The notes below the pieces were generated by a model that had not been told where the DNA came from, did not search any database, and saw only the letters and a list, made by a program, of their open reading frames with translations. The position numbers were made by a program, and so were the translations under genes. From Odiellus spinosus (lineage: Eukaryota > Arthropoda > Arachnida > Opiliones > Phalangiidae), in contig OY987231.1 in the NCBI GenBank assembly GCA_963920705.1, positions 4,643,424 to 4,707,423 of the forward strand: a stretch of DNA of 64,000 bases, written 5' to 3'. Below are positions 1 to 11,723 of the stretch, piece by piece (position 1 is the first letter of the stretch; every line of letters begins with the position of its first letter).

Positions 1-2630
1 GGAAATTAAACGAACGGGAGGGAAATTAAACGAACGGGAGGGAAATTAAACGAACGGGAGGGAAATTAAACGAACGGGAGGGAAATTAAACGAACGGGAG
101 GGAAATTAAACGAACGGGAGGGAAATTAAACGAACGGGAGGGAAATTAAACGAACGGGAGGGAAATTAAACGAACGGGAGGGAAATTAAACGAACGGGAG
201 GGAAATTAAACGAACGGGAGGGAAATTAAACGAACGGGAGGGAAATTAAACGAACGGGAGGGAAATTAAACGAACGGGAGGGAAATTAAACGAACGGGAG
301 GGAAATTAAACGAACGGGAGGGAAATTAAACGAACGGGAGGGAAATTAAACGAACGGGAGGGAAATTAAACGAACGGGAGGGAAATTAAACGAACGGGAG
401 GGAAATTAAACGAACGGGAGGGAAATTAAACGAACGGGAGGGAAATTAAACGAACGGGAGGGAAATTAAACGAACGGGAGGGAAATTAAACGAACGGGAG
501 GGAAATTAAACGAACGGGAGGGAAATTAAACGAACGGGAGGGAAATTAAACGAACGGGAGGGAAATTAAACGAACGGGAGGGAAATTAAACGAACGGGAG
601 GGAAATTAAACGAACGGGAGGGAAATTAAACGAACGGGAGGGAAATTAAACGAACGGGAGGGAAATTAAACGAACGGGAGGGAAATTAAACGAACGGGAG
701 GGAAATTAAACGAACGGGAGGGAAATTAAACGAACGGGAGGGAAATTAAACGAACGGGAGGGAAATTAAACGAACGGGAGGGAAATTAAACGAACGGGAG
801 GGAAATTAAACGAACGGGAGGGAAATTAAACGAACGGGAGGGAAATTAAACGAACGGGAGGGAAATTAAACGAACGGGAGGGAAATTAAACGAACGGGAG
901 GGAAATTAAACGAACGGGAGGGAAATTAAACGAACGGGAGGGAAATTAAACGAACGGGAGGGAAATTAAACGAACGGGAGGGAAATTAAACGAACGGGAG
1001 GGAAATTAAACGAACGGGAGGGAAATTAAACGAACGGGAGGGAAATTAAACGAACGGGAGGGAAATTAAACGAACGGGAGGGAAATTAAACGAACGGGAG
1101 GGAAATTAAACGAACGGGAGGGAAATTAAACGAACGGGAGGGAAATTAAACGAACGGGAGGGAAATTAAACGAACGGGAGGGAAATTAAACGAACGGGAG
1201 GGAAATAAAACGAACGGGAGGGAAATAAAACGAAGGGGAGGGAAATAAAACGAAGGGGAGGGAAATAAAACGAAGGGGAGGGAAATAAAACGAACGGGAG
1301 GGAAATAAAACGAACGGGAGGGAAATAAAACGAACGGGAGGGAAATAAAACGAACGGGAGGGAAATAAAACGGACGGGAGGGAAATAAAACGGACGGGAG
1401 GGAAATAAAACGGACGGGAGGGAAATAAAACGGACGGGAGGGAAATAAAACGGACGGGAGGGAAATAAAACGGACGGGAGGGAAATAAAACGGACGGGAG
1501 GGAAATAAAACGGACGGGAGGGAAATAAAACGGACGGGAGGGAAATAAAACGGACGGGAGGGAAATAAAACGGACGGGAGGGAAATAAAACGGACGGGAG
1601 GGAAATAAAACGGACGGGAGGGAAATAAAACGGACGGGAGGGAAATAAAACGGACGGGAGGGAAATAAAACGGACGGGAGGGAAATAAAACGGACGGGAG
1701 GGAAATAAAACGGACGGGAGGGAAATAAAACGGACGGGAGGGAAATAAAACGGACGGGAGGGAAATAAAACGGACGGGAGGGAAATAAAACGGACGGGAG
1801 GGAAATAAAACGGACGGGAGGGAAATAAAACGGACGGGAGGGAAATAAAACGGACGGGGGTGGAATAAAACGGACGGGAGGGAAATAAAACGGACGGGAG
1901 GGAAATAAAACGGACGGGAGGGAAATAAAACGGACGGGGGTGGAATAAAACGGACGGGGGTGGAATAAAACGGACGGGGGTGGAATAAAACGGACGGGGG
2001 TGGAATAAAACGGACGGGGGTGGAATAAAACGGACGGGGGTGGAATAAAACGGACGGGGGTGGAATAAAACGGACGGGGGTGGAATAAAACGGACGGGGG
2101 TGGAATAAAACGGACGGGGGTGGAATAAAACGGACGGGGGTGGAATAAAACGGACGGGGGTGGAATAAAACGGACGGGGGTGGAATAAAACGGACGGGGG
2201 TGGAATAAAACGGACGAGGGTGGAATAAAACGGACGAGGGTGGAATAAAACGGACGAGGGTGGAATAAAACGGACGAGGGTGGAATAAAACGGACGAGGG
2301 TGGAATAAAACGGACGAGGGTGGAATAAAACGGACGGGGGTGGAATAAAACGGACGGGGGTGGAATAAAACGGACGGGGGTGGAATAAAACGGACGGGGG
2401 TGGAATAAAACGGACGGGGGTGGAATAAAACGGACGGGGGTGGAATAAAACGGACGGGGGTGGATTAAAACGGACGGGGGTGGAATAAAACGGACGGGGG
2501 TGGAATAAAACGGACGGGGGTGGAATAAAACGGACGGGGGTGGAATAAAACGGACGGGGGTGGAATAAAACGGACGGGGGTGGAATAAAACGGACGGGGG
2601 TGGAATAAAATGGACGGGGGTGGAATAAAA
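1..2630. repeat. 20-bp minisatellite array
   Basis: The unit ggaaattaaacgaacgggag is repeated with no visible change about 60 times up to base 1200. Base changes then appear in ordered blocks: ggaaataaaa with cgaacgggag or cgaaggggag (1201-1360), cggacgggag (about 1361-1940), tggaataaaa with cggacggggg (from about 1941), a patch with cggacgaggg (about 2201-2320), then cggacggggg again. The array continues off the left edge. It appears to lie inside an intron of TAF4, whose minus-strand exons stop at 3288. The long antisense open frame here arises only because the minus strand of the unit has no stop codon in any frame. Confidence 0.97.
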
Positions 2631-3200
2631 TGGACGGAACGATAAAATGGATGGAAAGATAAAATGGATGGAAAGATAAAATGGACGAAATTGGTAGGGG
2701 ATGGATTAAAAGGCAAGAAGTTGACGGGGGATGGACTAAAAGGGGAGAAATTTGTGGGGGATGGATTGAAAGAGAAGTAATTGGCGGGGATGGATTGAAA
2801 GTGATGAAATTGGCCGGGAATTGATTAAAAGGGACGAAATTGGCGGGAAATTGATTACAAGGGACGAAATTGGCGGTGGAATTATTAAAAGGGACGAAAT
2901 TAGCGGGGGATTTATTAAAAGGGACGAAATTAGCGGGGGATTTATTAAAAGGGACGAAATTAGCGGGGGATTTATTAAAAGGGACGAAATTAGCGGGGGA
3001 TTTATTAAAAGGGACGAAATTAGCGGGGGATTTATTAAAAGGGACGAAATTAGCGGGGGATTGATTAAAATGGACGAAATTGGAGGGGGGTTGATTAAAA
3101 ATGGACGAAATTGGAGTGGGATTGATTAAAACGGACGAAATTGGAGTGGGATTGATTAAAACGGACGAAATTGGAGTGGGATTGATTAAAACGGACGAAA
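2631..3200. repeat. Degenerate tandem repeats, about 30-bp unit, at the array edge
   Basis: After a transition zone (2631-2820) the array becomes a roughly 30-bp unit. Its core is gggacgaaattagcggggga followed by tttattaaaa, with about seven near-identical copies at 2870-3060 and diverged copies (ggacgaaattggagtgggat) to 3200. The words gacgaaatt and attaaaa relate it to the 20-bp array, so this looks like the older, decayed flank of one expanding minisatellite. Confidence 0.9.
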
Positions 3201-3287
3201 TTGTTGGGGTTCGATATTGCCAGGCAAAAAGAGACGAGATTGGCAAGGGATTAATTTAAAAGTTATTAAACTTAAAATATAGTTTAC

Positions 3288-6040
3288 TTGTATTTGGGGT
3301 ATGATTTGCGGAGTGGGTGGAAGAGTGACGGCCCCGGGTGCTGGAGGCCGAACTCCTTCTATCGTCAACTCTTTCGTCATCAAGGAATGTCTCAAATATG
3401 GTAAACTTTTCTAAAATTAAAAAAGATAAACCGCTAGCTCTAAAGATCTATTGTTATTTTGATAATTGTTAAAGTATTTACTTTTAAGAAGGGAACGAGA
3501 CAAGGTTGAGGAGACGAATTGAGTTCCTTTTGCAATTGATTGGTGAAATCTTCCGGCTGAATAGCTCCATCCTATACGAAAATATCGGACAGACCGAGGA
3601 GATTAAAATTAAAACCAGTCTTTCAACCGAAAAAACAAACAAAAAACAGAGCAAAGTAAGTAAGGAGAGAGGGAGAGAAAATAAATGAAAGCGGATTGTA
3701 ATAAAGCGCGTTGAAGCGAAAGGAGAGAAGATGCGAAAGACCCTTACAATCAAACCCTGTATCAGATTTTTTACGTTAGTCGCAACTTGTTCCGGTTGGT
3801 CAGTTGCTAAACGAATTAATGTAGATAAGAAATTCTTGCATTTCTTTTTGGCCGTGTTTGGAGACATCTGAGAACAAACGAAAATGGCTATTAATGCATC
3901 TGTTAAGAAGAAGAAATTTGGAAAAAATGTATATATATTCACTTGAGAAGGCGTGGTGGCCGATTGGCTGTTAGCGGCGCTGGTTTGGATGCTGAGCGGT
4001 TGCGTCGCGCTGCTCGGTGCAGAACTGGCAACCACCTTGGGTGTTTGATGATGCTGTTGAATTTGGTGTTGTTGTTGTTGTTGATGTAGGAGGGTGTTGG
4101 GGGCAGAGACAACGGTGTTAACCCCGTGATGGACGCTACCGCCCACCGTCGTCACCAAGTGGCTCAATCCCCCTTGACCGTGTTGAAGAACTGTACCCAC
4201 CATGTGTTGACCACCAGCCGTTGTCTAAAAATAATGTGTTTAAATGGAGATTGGGTCTACTTTTTTTTGGAGCTAAAACAAATGCGATAAATCATATATC
4301 TCTTACGTGAACAGTGTGTATTTGACCGGGTTTGACGCCTGATGCGGAGGAAACGGGAAGAGACGTGACGATTTGTTGAGGAGTTAACGTTCGAATTCCT
4401 CCTTGATGACCGGGCTTACAATTATGAATGAGTAACACAATTAAAGCTGGTAGTTAAATCTAAATTAATGGCACAGAGAGAGCGAAGAGATACCTGCACG
4501 GTTTGTAGTCTGTAAGTGGCTCCGCCGGACATGGCTCCCCCTGATTGCGTGGTAGGCGTGATTCCTTGAGCCATGTTTAGCACCTGAAATTGCCCATTCT
4601 CCGTCTTGAAGAGCAAAGCTCCTCGAACCATACCCGATTGCAAAGTTATCGTGTTCTAAAAAATAAAAATTTACTTCCCAATATTCGAATAATGAGATCC
4701 CTAAAGGAGATTTTCAACTCAGCTAAACGTCAATTTAATATTATTATAAGTAATTCACCATGGTCAACAAATTTTGTGTAAAGGAGAGATATTTTTTTAT
4801 TCAAATCTTAAAGTACCAAATCCGTGTAAAAACGATTCTAACATTAACTTTACTGGCAAAATTTTCAGTTAATAAATTTTGAAGTGAATTTGTTATCATT
4901 TTACGTAGAAATTCTAATCAAATATTTTTGGGAATGCAGAAATGGCGTGGAGATCAAGTAACTAACCTGTCCAGGTGAGGGAGCATTATGTCGATTCCCA
5001 GCGGCGATGACTTGAGGGGAAAGTCGAACTTGATTTCCCGCAATGACCATTCTAGGAGCCAAAGTTTTCTGAGCGTTGGCGTTGGGTCCACCCCCTCTTC
5101 CGGGAGTCATATTTACGATCTGCATTCCAGGGATCAAACCCGAATTGGAGACCATTTGGGTGACAACGTTAACGGGTTGTCCCGTTGAGGATTTCGAGAC
5201 TGTGACGACGGCGGGAGAGGTACTGGGAGCTTGAATTAATCCAGGATGTAAAGTCATTAGTTGTCCCCCTGTGGGAGGCGTCCCGCTGTTCTCTCTGCGA
5301 GAGTTATCTTTCGAAAGGTTGATATTTTTACACTGTTGTTGTTTAGTTCGGTTGTCCAATTGTTTGGGGTTGAGTAAGGGGTAATTGGGACTGGCCGGGT
5401 TCGGATTGGCGATGATGATGGGTTGCTGTTGGGCCGCGACATTGGCCAGGTTTTGAATCGCGGCCATTCCGCCGCCCGCGGAACTAGTGGAAACGACCGA
5501 AACGGGGCTAGAGACGGAAGTTAGGCCTAAGGGAGACGGAGCGTTAGGCCTAACGACGTTCAAGTTACCATTGGGAATGGGTACGGTGATTTTACGGCGC
5601 GCTTGCTGGATTACGGAGTTGTTCGTGACGGGATTGAAAGAGGTCGAGGTCGAATAGACTATTTTTACGTCGGACTGGTTCAATTGAACGTAACCGCTGG
5701 CGGGAAGCGCGGCGTTAGAAACGGGTGTCGTTTGGGCCTTGGTCGCTTCGGCGACGGGGCCTCTGGGCTGCTGCTGGCTAGCGGCGGTCTGAAGCGGGTG
5801 ATTGGTCTTTAGCCGCGCTTGAGTTTCGGACGATACGGACGGCGACCCTAAACCGGAGTGATTATTCGACGAATTATTGCCCGATAAACGTATATTCGCA
5901 GCCGCATTTAATCGCTGATTACTCCCGGTTCGCGAATTCGAAGATAATTGCGATTCTAAAGTACCCACGATCGCGCTAACGGCGGATTCGTCCACGTCTT
6001 GAGAAAGCAAGATTTCCTCCAGCGACTTGGCGTCAGCCAT
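3288..6040 (-). CDS. TAF4: TFIID subunit TAF4, seven exons, C terminus outside window
   Basis: TAF4 is a core scaffold of the general transcription factor TFIID in the nucleus. Exons I infer on the minus strand: 6040-4967, 4655-4494, 4414-4307, 4224-3943, 3867-3748, 3571-3482, 3410-3288. All have GT/AG borders and every intron is phase 0. The start at 6040 (MADAKSLEEILLSQ) fits the family, whose N terminus carries a VDE..VS..VGTLESQL-like stretch seen here at about residues 20-35. An in-frame ATG at 6052 is the alternative. Residues about 100-540 are rich in Q, N, S, P and T, as expected for activator-contact regions. Exons 5-7 give the TAFH/NHR1 domain (about 550-640): CKNFLSTLIRLATDQPEQV, NVKNLIQGLI, EDFTNQLQKELNSSPQPCLV, PFLKKSLPYLRHSL. 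653 residues are visible. The C-terminal histone fold that pairs with TAF12 is absent, so further exons should lie left of the window beyond the minisatellite. Confidence 0.93.
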
Positions 6041-6052
6041 TTTACCCAGCAT

Positions 6053-6789
6053 TTTACTACGCTTATCTCTATTACGAGAGCGGCTTCTTCCAGCTTCGAG
6101 CTCCGGGCCGCGCGCGCTCTCTCTTCAGCGTTGCCAAAGCAGAGCTAAACTGAACGGCGCGTGCGCGGGTTTTTTGACCTCGTTTTGTTACGTCACACTC
6201 TCTTCAGGGCTGAACGTAACCCTTCGTTTCTAAAAAAAAGACCAATTAAAAATAAATAAAAGCGCCTATAAATACTGAATAACACGGAGTTCCGCGACCA
6301 AGAAGGTCGCGATACTTAAAAAGATGCGTACTATGGAAGACTTTGTCTTCTCAAAGAAACGCAAAATTTAATCGGAGATTTTTTGATCAGGATATTTTTA
6401 CCTACAGCCCCAAATCTCCCTGTCAAAAAGTTCCGAAAAATCATTTTGTAAATAAAATAAAAGTTGTTGAAATTAGGCCATGTAGAATTCATTTTAAGCG
6501 ATAATACAAATTACAACGGCTTAAAAATATACTAAAGAATCGTTTTTCGGATAAAATCTCAAAACGAATAAAACGTGAAGCCGATTTTTATACTGTGAAA
6601 GTTAAAGTTGTTAGAAAAGAGGGGCGATCGCAGCGCCTCGATGCTTTCCTTCCGGCAGAGGAGAATTTCCAGCATAAAATGGCGGTGGCTTCGGGTTAAT
6701 CGCTATAGACGACAAAGTTACGCCGACCGAAGTGATCGTTTCGAAATCCGTTCCCATCAGTTTTAATCGCGATTTAAATCAAATTCAAA
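6053..6789. promoter_or_regulatory. Shared divergent promoter interval of TAF4 and LSM14
   Basis: About 0.74 kb separates the two start codons, which point away from each other. The TAF4-proximal part (6060-6180) is rich in GC and CpG, including gcgcgcgctc and ggcgcgtgcgcggg. The middle (6230-6600) is AT-rich. No clear TATA box is placed for either gene. The 5' untranslated regions of both genes must lie here. Bidirectional use is inferred from the arrangement. Confidence 0.6.
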
Positions 6790-9116
6790 ATGAGTGGAGG
6801 CGGAATACCCTATTTGGGGAGTAAAATCAGTTTGATCTCGAAGTCAGAAATTCGCTACGAAGGGATTCTGTATACTATCGATACGAAGGAATCTACGGTC
6901 GCCTTGGCCAAAGGTATTATTGAATGCAGAATTATCCTTTTTTTTTTTTTTTTTTTTTTATTTCTTTAATACAACTATTCAGACTTCGTAGAGACAATGG
7001 CAAATCGACTCTATTTTACCTTATGTTTAGAGTCGTCTTGAATTTTAATCATTGAGACCTTAAGTATAAAAAGTATTCCAATCAATGGTCTAGGCTATAA
7101 ACAAAAGCGACCTTTGACCTTTCCAGACTTCTAAATTTCTAACTATATGTAGTTTAATATATATAAAAGTTTTATTAGTGGAAATAATTATTCTCTTAAG
7201 GACCTGTTGTTTGGAACTGCAGTTTTTCAATTTTTTTCCTAGTTCGTTCTTTCGGTACTGAAGATCGACCGACCGAGAGGCCAGTAGCACCTCGAGATGA
7301 GGTCTATGAATATATCATCTTTCGCGCCAGTGATATCAAAGATTTGCACGTTTGTGAACCACCGAAACCTCAAGCCACCCTGACTGGCGGACTTCCGAAT
7401 GATCCCGCCATTGTCCAGGTAAACTCGTCCCTAGTTTCTCAGGTACGAATCAAAAACTAACCAAGTTTTTGTCAGTTAAATGCCATCCGCGCGTATTAAT
7501 AAAAGATTTTAAATTAAATATTAATGACTTCTCGTTTTCTCAGCATTCCGCCCCAGTTTCCGGCGGTTTCCCAAGTTTCAATCAACCTTCTTACGGTCCA
7601 ATTGGAGCTGCTCCTCCTTATCAAAGCTACGCAAACTCTGCTCATGTTCCACAACCTTTTGCGTCAGCCGCTTCCCAGAATTCTGGTGAGTAAAACCTAG
7701 TGTAATATTTAAGTGGAAGGTGAAAAGGATAATTAGGCTTGGCTAAAAACCTGCCCCATGTTCTCGATAACGACTGAAAGTTGACTTTTAGCGAAGCTGG
7801 AAACAAATCCTAGCACGTTTTTGTTTAGTCCTTTTCACTCAAATTTTGGAAACGTTTCCCAAAAGGTTCGCGTTCGGGGACTCCGACTCCGACACCTCAA
7901 CAAAACTCTGGCTCTCAATTGCGTAAGAGCCCTTCCATCGATCAAGGCGTGCAAGTGACCGGTTCCAGCTTGGCTAACATTACGGCTCGCGGTGGACATC
8001 CTTCCGATGATCAGAAAGACTCTCGCAAATCTGTCCCTTCTCAAGCTCAACAGCAGCGTCGAGCTCCCATGTCCGGATCCAACCAAAGACAACCCACTAG
8101 AGGAAGTATGGCTCCCCCTTTTCAGATGTTCATAATTGGGATTGGGCCGCCATGGATTCTGTTCTCCCTAGAATATTCTAAAAGGAATTGGTTGTTTATT
8201 TTAGGAGGACCGGCTAGAAGAAGTCGTGGAGGTGGGCCGCGTAGTAGTAGTCAATCGAGTGGAGGTCCTCAACCGGGTCAACCAAATAAACCGGGACAAA
8301 ATTATTCTTCGCGAACCAAAGAAGTTTTGAAATTCGAGAATGATTACGATTTTGAACAAGCGAATGCTGAATTCATCGAATTAGAGAGCAAATTGGCTAA
8401 GACTAAGATTGCTGATGATCCCGTCGTTCCGAGTAAGTCAAATCTAAATAGAGTATCTTGGCTGGCCGAAAGCCAACCTTTTGTTTGTTTTCCCCTTTCA
8501 GAAGACCTCGATAAAAAGGATGATTCGGGTAATGAGACCCAAGCGGGAGAAAGTCACGAAGAGGAAGATTCTTCGATCGCCTATGACAAGACCAAATCCT
8601 TCTTCGATAACATTAGTTGCGAAGCCTTGGAAAGAAGCAAAGGGAACTTTCAACGTGTTGATTGGAGACAAGAACGTAAATTAAATTCGGAGACATTCGG
8701 AGTTTCTCAGAGCAGCAATTGGATGCGTCGTAATGCTTGGAGAGGACGCGGAGGTTATTACAATCGAGGACGAGGTGGGCAAAGGGGAAGAGGAGGACAA
8801 GGAGGACAATCTCGAGGCGGAGGACGAGGAGGATCTAACAGAATGGGTATCCAAAAAGTTTACTACGGTAAAATATTCGCTTATAACGAAATTTTTTTTT
8901 TCAAATCCTTGGCACAAACCAGCGGAAGTCAAAATGTTACATTGTACTGAAACATTGACTAATTTTTTTAAATCCACCTAAATTTCGTTATAACAAATAT
9001 TTCATTGACAACAGCGTGAAATTAATTACAAAACTTTTTTAGGTTACAACAACAACAACAATCAACAACCTGCCAATAACCAATCTCGCAGTAAGCCCGT
9101 TAACCAAGCGATATGA
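6790..9116 (+). CDS. LSM14: LSM14 / Scd6 / Trailer hitch family mRNP protein
   Basis: LSM14 proteins act in the cytoplasm, in P-bodies and mRNPs, as translational repressors that bind DDX6-type helicase and 4E-T. Exons: 6790-6913, 7243-7418, 7544-7685, 7866-8105, 8205-8432, 8502-8867, 9043-9116. Borders are GT/AG, frame is kept, total 450 codons including TGA (449 aa; vertebrate LSM14A is about 460). Domains: N-terminal divergent Lsm domain, residues 1 to about 90 ([20 protein letters not shown], then [15 protein letters not shown]); a Q/S/P-rich linker; the DFDF box near 268-290 ([14 protein letters not shown]); the FFD box near 335 ([10 protein letters not shown]); the TFG box near 366 ([11 protein letters not shown]); RGG repeats about 375-425. 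The C-terminal tail is N/Q-rich. The start follows caaa. The gene is divergent from TAF4. Confidence 0.95.
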
Positions 9117-9872
9117 TCTCGCGATCAATCGTATATCACCCCAGGAAGAGACTAATTTGGGACAACTTTCAATCGCGATGGATTCGAAGTTTTATAAAAT
9201 CCAGCGGATTTTGAAAAAAAAAAAACTTTTTGTCTGGCGGTACCTGAACCAATTTTTCCGAGTTTTTTTTTTTTTTTTTTTTTGAGGGTTAATTATCTTT
9301 TAAAAGAAAGAGGTTAAGCGTTGCGCGTGAGCGTCATAGTTGGTGGGAAGAAATATTTAAATCACTACCGCCTTAACTATCCAAATGCAGCCGCAACCAC
9401 CGTTAATTAACTCAATTTATTATTCTCTCTAATTCGGGGAAATTTTTTTTTTTTTTACGGTTTTCGTAATGATTCGCTAACAGATATTCGTAAATGAATA
9501 TATTCTAATTAAAAGCTTTAATATCAATCGAGATACAATTTAAATTTTTTTTTTAGGGTAACTTGTTGATTGTCGCGAGAACTGGAATTTAATAACCTTT
9601 TACTCGCTATAACGATGAATAAAAATAAGCTTAAGATCTCCGAATCTAATTGTTACTAAGAGATCCAAACATTATTTTTAATATAGTTCAATAGTTCTCG
9701 GTGTTGATATATACAAACGAGATACAGTAAAATCGAAATGGATTGCCAGTATTTAGTATAAGGAAGGAATTACGAAGACGAGGAAGAATCCCTGTTGAAA
9801 ACAAACTCCCAGTGAAATATTTTTTTTTTTTGGAACCGATGGTTTTTGTAAATAGGATATAATTGATGACTT

Positions 9873-9878
9873 AATAAA
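9873..9878 (+). terminator. Poly(A) signal of LSM14
   Basis: AATAAA within ttaataaaac, 757 bases after the LSM14 stop. This is the best placed hexamer on the plus strand, so it probably defines a 3' UTR of about 0.78 kb. The UTR carries several T homopolymers. An earlier hexamer near 9618 (gaataaaaat) is an alternative. Confidence 0.55.
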
Positions 9879-10861
9879 ACAAATCTTTCTTTCACATTCG
9901 CAAACTATTAAATGATCTTAATTTTACTATTTTTTTTACATAGGTACAGTACATTCATATTGTCTATAGTTATGACCATTAAAATTTTTGTGTTTGGAAT
10001 CTCCACTTTGATATAATAGCGCATAAAAATACAAAAATAAATTTCATATTTATAATAGATGGTGCTTAAATACTACAAAAATTTAGTGAAAAAGAATAGG
10101 CTTGAACCAAGGTTACTAGACTACAAATACACTATCAGGTTGGAGCATTCCCGCTTCTCTAAACACGACATCCGATTTTTCGAAGTGGGGGGGTAGATAG
10201 ACTTTATTTCCCGATTTATGACGTTATACGTGGGACAGCAACAAGAATCGCCTTCTCTTGTGTGTTTTGTCTAGTAACCTCCCTCTTGAGGCTCGAGCAG
10301 TAGACAGCGGAGCTGAAAGCCGTTAAATTTTTTGAATATGAAGAAGCCGCCGACAAGGCCCTTCTTCATATTTTTTCTAAATTGGACAGCGGCTCAGTAC
10401 ATTATTCAATGGTAAGTTTATAATGCCTGTATCATATTTATTTATTTATTTATTTAGGTCTAGGTTTGTTCGAAGTAAATATTACAACATAAAATTAATA
10501 AAATTATTATAAACACACATCTGATTTTTCAATAAAAGATGTGATATACTTCTAGATTTTCTTCTTAATTATATAATAATCATAATAACATAAGTTTTAT
10601 CTTGGCGACTATGACAATAATGTTCCTTAATCCATATATACTCGTTTTATTTAAATACTTATTATTACTATGAACCTTGGAACTGAACCTTAATTTCTTA
10701 TTATGTATCAGACAAACATGTTTCTGTACTAATTAGCCTCCCAAAAAATGCGACTCTACGAATTTAGCTAACGTATGACGTCACGTTTTTCTCTCCACGC
10801 TAGACCGGAATAATCTCCAAAACTCGTTCTATGTATGCGCCCCTCTTGGGCTTAAACTTGT
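9879..10861. other. Spacer with decayed repeat sequence
   Basis: No gene is visible. Bases about 10015-10110 (cataaaaat, ttataatagatggtgctta, tactacaaaaatttagtg) resemble 59160-59250 in the same orientation, so a dispersed repeat is present. A short (TTTA)n run lies at 10437-10456. The rest is AT-rich without structure that I can name. Confidence 0.6.
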
Positions 10862-10869
10862 GTCAAGTG

Positions 10870-11108
10870 CAGGGACGGAAATAAGAAATTTTTCTTATTG
10901 GACAAATGTCCAGTAACCCCCCTTTAAAATTCAAAAGTTATCGGACATTTAACAAAATTACCGGACAATGCTACATTTCATATATTGAAAAGAACTTTTT
11001 TTTATCGGACATTTGTTCAGTGACCCCCTCTTAAAAATAAAAAGTTATCGGACATTTGGAAAATTTATCGGACAAATGACCAGTGACTTGTGCTTATTTC
11101 CGTCCCTG
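10870..11108. mobile_element. hAT-type MITE with 8-bp target duplication
   Basis: A 239-bp element with perfect 16-bp terminal inverted repeats CAGGGACGGAAATAAG and an 8-bp direct flank GTCAAGTG on both sides (10862-10869 and 11109-11116). CAG-type ends and 8-bp duplications are typical of hAT elements. The inside contains related direct repeats around ttatcggacattt and cagtgac/cagtaacccccc. It cannot encode a transposase. It lies between LSM14 and CCNDBP1. Confidence 0.88.
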
Positions 11109-11116
11109 GTCAAGTG

Positions 11117-11723
11117 TCATCTTCTGCACTGTGTTTAATTTTAGATCTCAAAACATGCCAATAAATTTCAGAGCAAATGATCTTCCCTTACACCAACTTT
11201 TCACTGAATTATTTGTTCTGATCAATGGCTATGTTAAAAATAGCTTGGGCATAGTTATGACCAACATGGTTGATAAAGCAACTGTAAAGGGGATCTTGTA
11301 GCTCTACGCATAAATTATAGTCCATTTAAGTAATGCGAATATTAAAAATCAGAAGATAAAAACAAACTATCCTAAATGTATTAATTTATTTCAATTTTAA
11401 GCAATAAAGCAAAAGCGCCATTCCGATCGGGGTACGTTTAGTCGGGTAGAGTGGTAGACAATCCGGACCGAGATGTGCAGTTGCCAGTTGGGAACATAAG
11501 TTTACAGAACTAGTCTCGTTGAACCCGTTCTGTCGTTAAAATCAGGAAATTAGAAACATTCTAGGTAGCGTGACATCATATCACGTGATTTTCTTTTCCC
11601 AGCCCCCACTAGGTCTATAACCCATTCTGGTTAAAGCGAAGGTTTTAAGGACTTTGAGTCAAATATACTCTATAGACGTGGTCAGGAGTCTGGGCACATG
11701 TGTTGAAAAGCCAAACAACAAAT
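11117..11723. other. Upstream region of the CCNDBP1-like gene
   Basis: Contains the presumed promoter and 5' UTR. No TATA box could be placed with confidence. A second in-frame ATG lies at 11700, eight codons upstream of the preferred start. No repeat or RNA gene was recognised. Confidence 0.4.

Noticed and set aside
1186..3246. 686-codon minus-strand open frame rich in RPFY and FIPPPSVLF words
   Set aside because: It is the translation of the 20-bp minisatellite. The minus strand of the unit lacks stops in every frame and the frame changes every unit. It lies between TAF4 exons in an inferred intron.
8681..8977. 98-codon minus-strand frame
   Set aside because: Antisense shadow of the RGG-coding exon of LSM14.
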